Part shown: positions 63,250 to 64,000 of the stretch, one piece after another
How positions within the stretch are numbered: position 1 is the first letter of the stretch
Layout of the letters: every line of letters begins with the position of its first letter
Notes under the pieces: model-generated
What the model saw: the letters and a program-made list of their open reading frames with translations, nothing else
Told to the model about the DNA's origin: nothing
The model's database searches: none
Position numbers and translations under genes: made by a program
NCBI RefSeq assembly: GCF_018336975.1
Contig: NZ_CP025572.1
Location: forward strand, 954,560 to 1,018,559
Length of the DNA stretch: 64,000 bases
Origin: Marinomonas sp. CT5
GTDB taxonomy: Bacteria; Pseudomonadota; Gammaproteobacteria; Pseudomonadales; Marinomonadaceae
Direction of reading: 5' to 3'

Positions 63250-64000
63250 ATGAAAAAGCTTTTATTTGTTTCCAGTAGTTTGTTAAGTACGGCTGCTTTG
63301 GCTGTTACGCCAGCTTATCTTCCAGCAGGATCTTCTTTTACTCTTGGTAGCTCTGTTAATCAAAGAGCACTATCAACGTCACTTAACAATCCTGCCGCAC
63401 CTTTTTTAATGGTAAATGAGCAAGATGATGATAACTTCCGCTTCGGCATTGTTGGCCCAATTAGTATTGGCGTAGAAATGGGAGATGTGAGTGACTTACA
63501 GGATCGAGTTGAAAAAGTACAAGATCTTGTTGATGGGCTAAATGCAACAGATATAGAAGCAATTAAAACTGAGGTTTTAAATTCCGGTAGTGCTGCTGGT
63601 TATCAAACAAGGATTCAAAATGCTAAAACTCAAGCAGAACTTGAGGCTATTGCTAATGAAGCAAAAGGGGCTCTAGAAACTGAAATTGAAAATGTCATTA
63701 CGAAAAAAGTAGATAAAGCGGTTGCTGATGCGAATAATATTTTACGTGGTGTTAGTCAATCTGCCTATGTCAAGGCTATGTTGAGTGCTCAAGTTCCTTT
63801 TATGCCAGTTATTTACAAGACAAAAGATAAAGGTGCATTTACTATTGATTCTAGTATTTCTGCAGTCATAAAAGGCAACCTCATTGAAGGCGAAGTAAAA
63901 CGGACCACTGACAACAAGTTTGACTCAACGGCTTCTTTCTACACTCAAGCAGCGACAGATTTTAATATTGGCTTTGGTTACAGTAAAGCTATGTGGAAAA
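63250..64000 (+). CDS. TraF-like outer-membrane beta-barrel protein (5' part)
   Basis: An open frame that continues past the window edge, so only the first 250 residues are seen. It begins with a signal peptide (MKKLLFVSSSLLSTAALA, then VTPAYLPAGSSFTLGSS). The block NQRALSTSLNNPAAPFLM is typical of proteins annotated as conjugal-transfer TraF-like (PF13729, PorV-type barrels). A charged helical region lies near 80-170 (DLQDRVEKVQDLVDGLNATD and so on). GAAGGA stands 7 nt before the ATG. It lies on the chromosome next to LPS genes, not with transfer genes, so a role in conjugation is doubtful; an outer-membrane surface protein is more likely. Confidence 0.68.
   Translation, partial: MKKLLFVSSSLLSTAALAVTPAYLPAGSSFTLGSSVNQRALSTSLNNPAAPFLMVNEQDDDNFRFGIVGPISIGVEMGDVSDLQDRVEKVQDLVDGLNATDIEAIKTEVLNSGSAAGYQTRIQNAKTQAELEAIANEAKGALETEIENVITKKVDKAVADANNILRGVSQSAYVKAMLSAQVPFMPVIYKTKDKGAFTIDSSISAVIKGNLIEGEVKRTTDNKFDSTASFYTQAATDFNIGFGYSKAMWK

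Overview
The window reads as chromosome of a marine gammaproteobacterium, most likely Marinomonas or a close Oceanospirillaceae relative. The basis is a moderately AT-rich genome, the algU-mucA-mucB-rseC-mucD stress locus beside nadB and sdhE-ygfX, a giant NAD-glutamate dehydrogenase, HexR-controlled Entner-Doudoroff genes, and a Pseudomonas-type mtl polyol cluster. This assignment is inference from gene content. No 16S sequence is present.

Layout. 1-490: tail of an rRNA operon (23S-5S spacer, 5S rRNA, terminator, a broken second 5S 3' end). 490-2750: a small Pmp3-type membrane protein, then an AT-rich MFS transporter and an Lrp-type regulator. 2905-4514: purE-purK on the minus strand. 4705-6320: an intact IS1182-type element bounded by a 24-bp direct repeat made from the mgsA terminator. 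6306-14561: central carbon block with gapA, pyk and mgsA on the minus strand, edd divergent from gapA with HexR-like sites between, then putP and hexR. 14653-17241: a choline/thiamine-kinase-like gene, ung and ygfZ. 17543-25796: polyol (mannitol/arabitol type) cluster with xylulokinase, an AraC regulator, a polyol dehydrogenase and a complete ABC importer. 26120-32799: sdhE, ygfX, nadB and the sigma-E/AlgU envelope stress locus. 32950-42830: a lone CheW protein, argA-argE, ygiF-like triphosphatase, glnE, a small YjfB-like protein, an SbmA/BacA transporter and a PhzF-family protein. 42890-53559: arginine/glutamate block with an astC-type transaminase, gdhB, an ArgR-type AraC regulator and an arginine-type ABC transporter. 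53647-58426: P-II, a hypothetical protein, hemE, a DUF2927-like protein overlapping a Nudix hydrolase, and astE. 58533-62986: znuA with a histidine-rich repeat loop and a complete KDO set kdsD-kdsA-kdsC-kdsB. 63250-end: the start of a TraF-like outer-membrane protein.

How it fits together. Sugars and polyols imported by the mtl transporter would be oxidised and fed to the Entner-Doudoroff route, with HexR coordinating edd and gapA. The arginine block couples uptake to transamination and glutamate oxidation, with the P-II protein, GlnE and AstE as further nitrogen functions nearby.

Most of the window is conserved housekeeping sequence. I did not find a convincing undescribed multi-gene system. 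The most unusual items are the IS element that split and duplicated the mgsA terminator, the paired HexR sites, the arginine-regulon block, the overlapping Nudix/DUF2927 pair, the clustered KDO genes and the TraF-like gene cut by the window edge.
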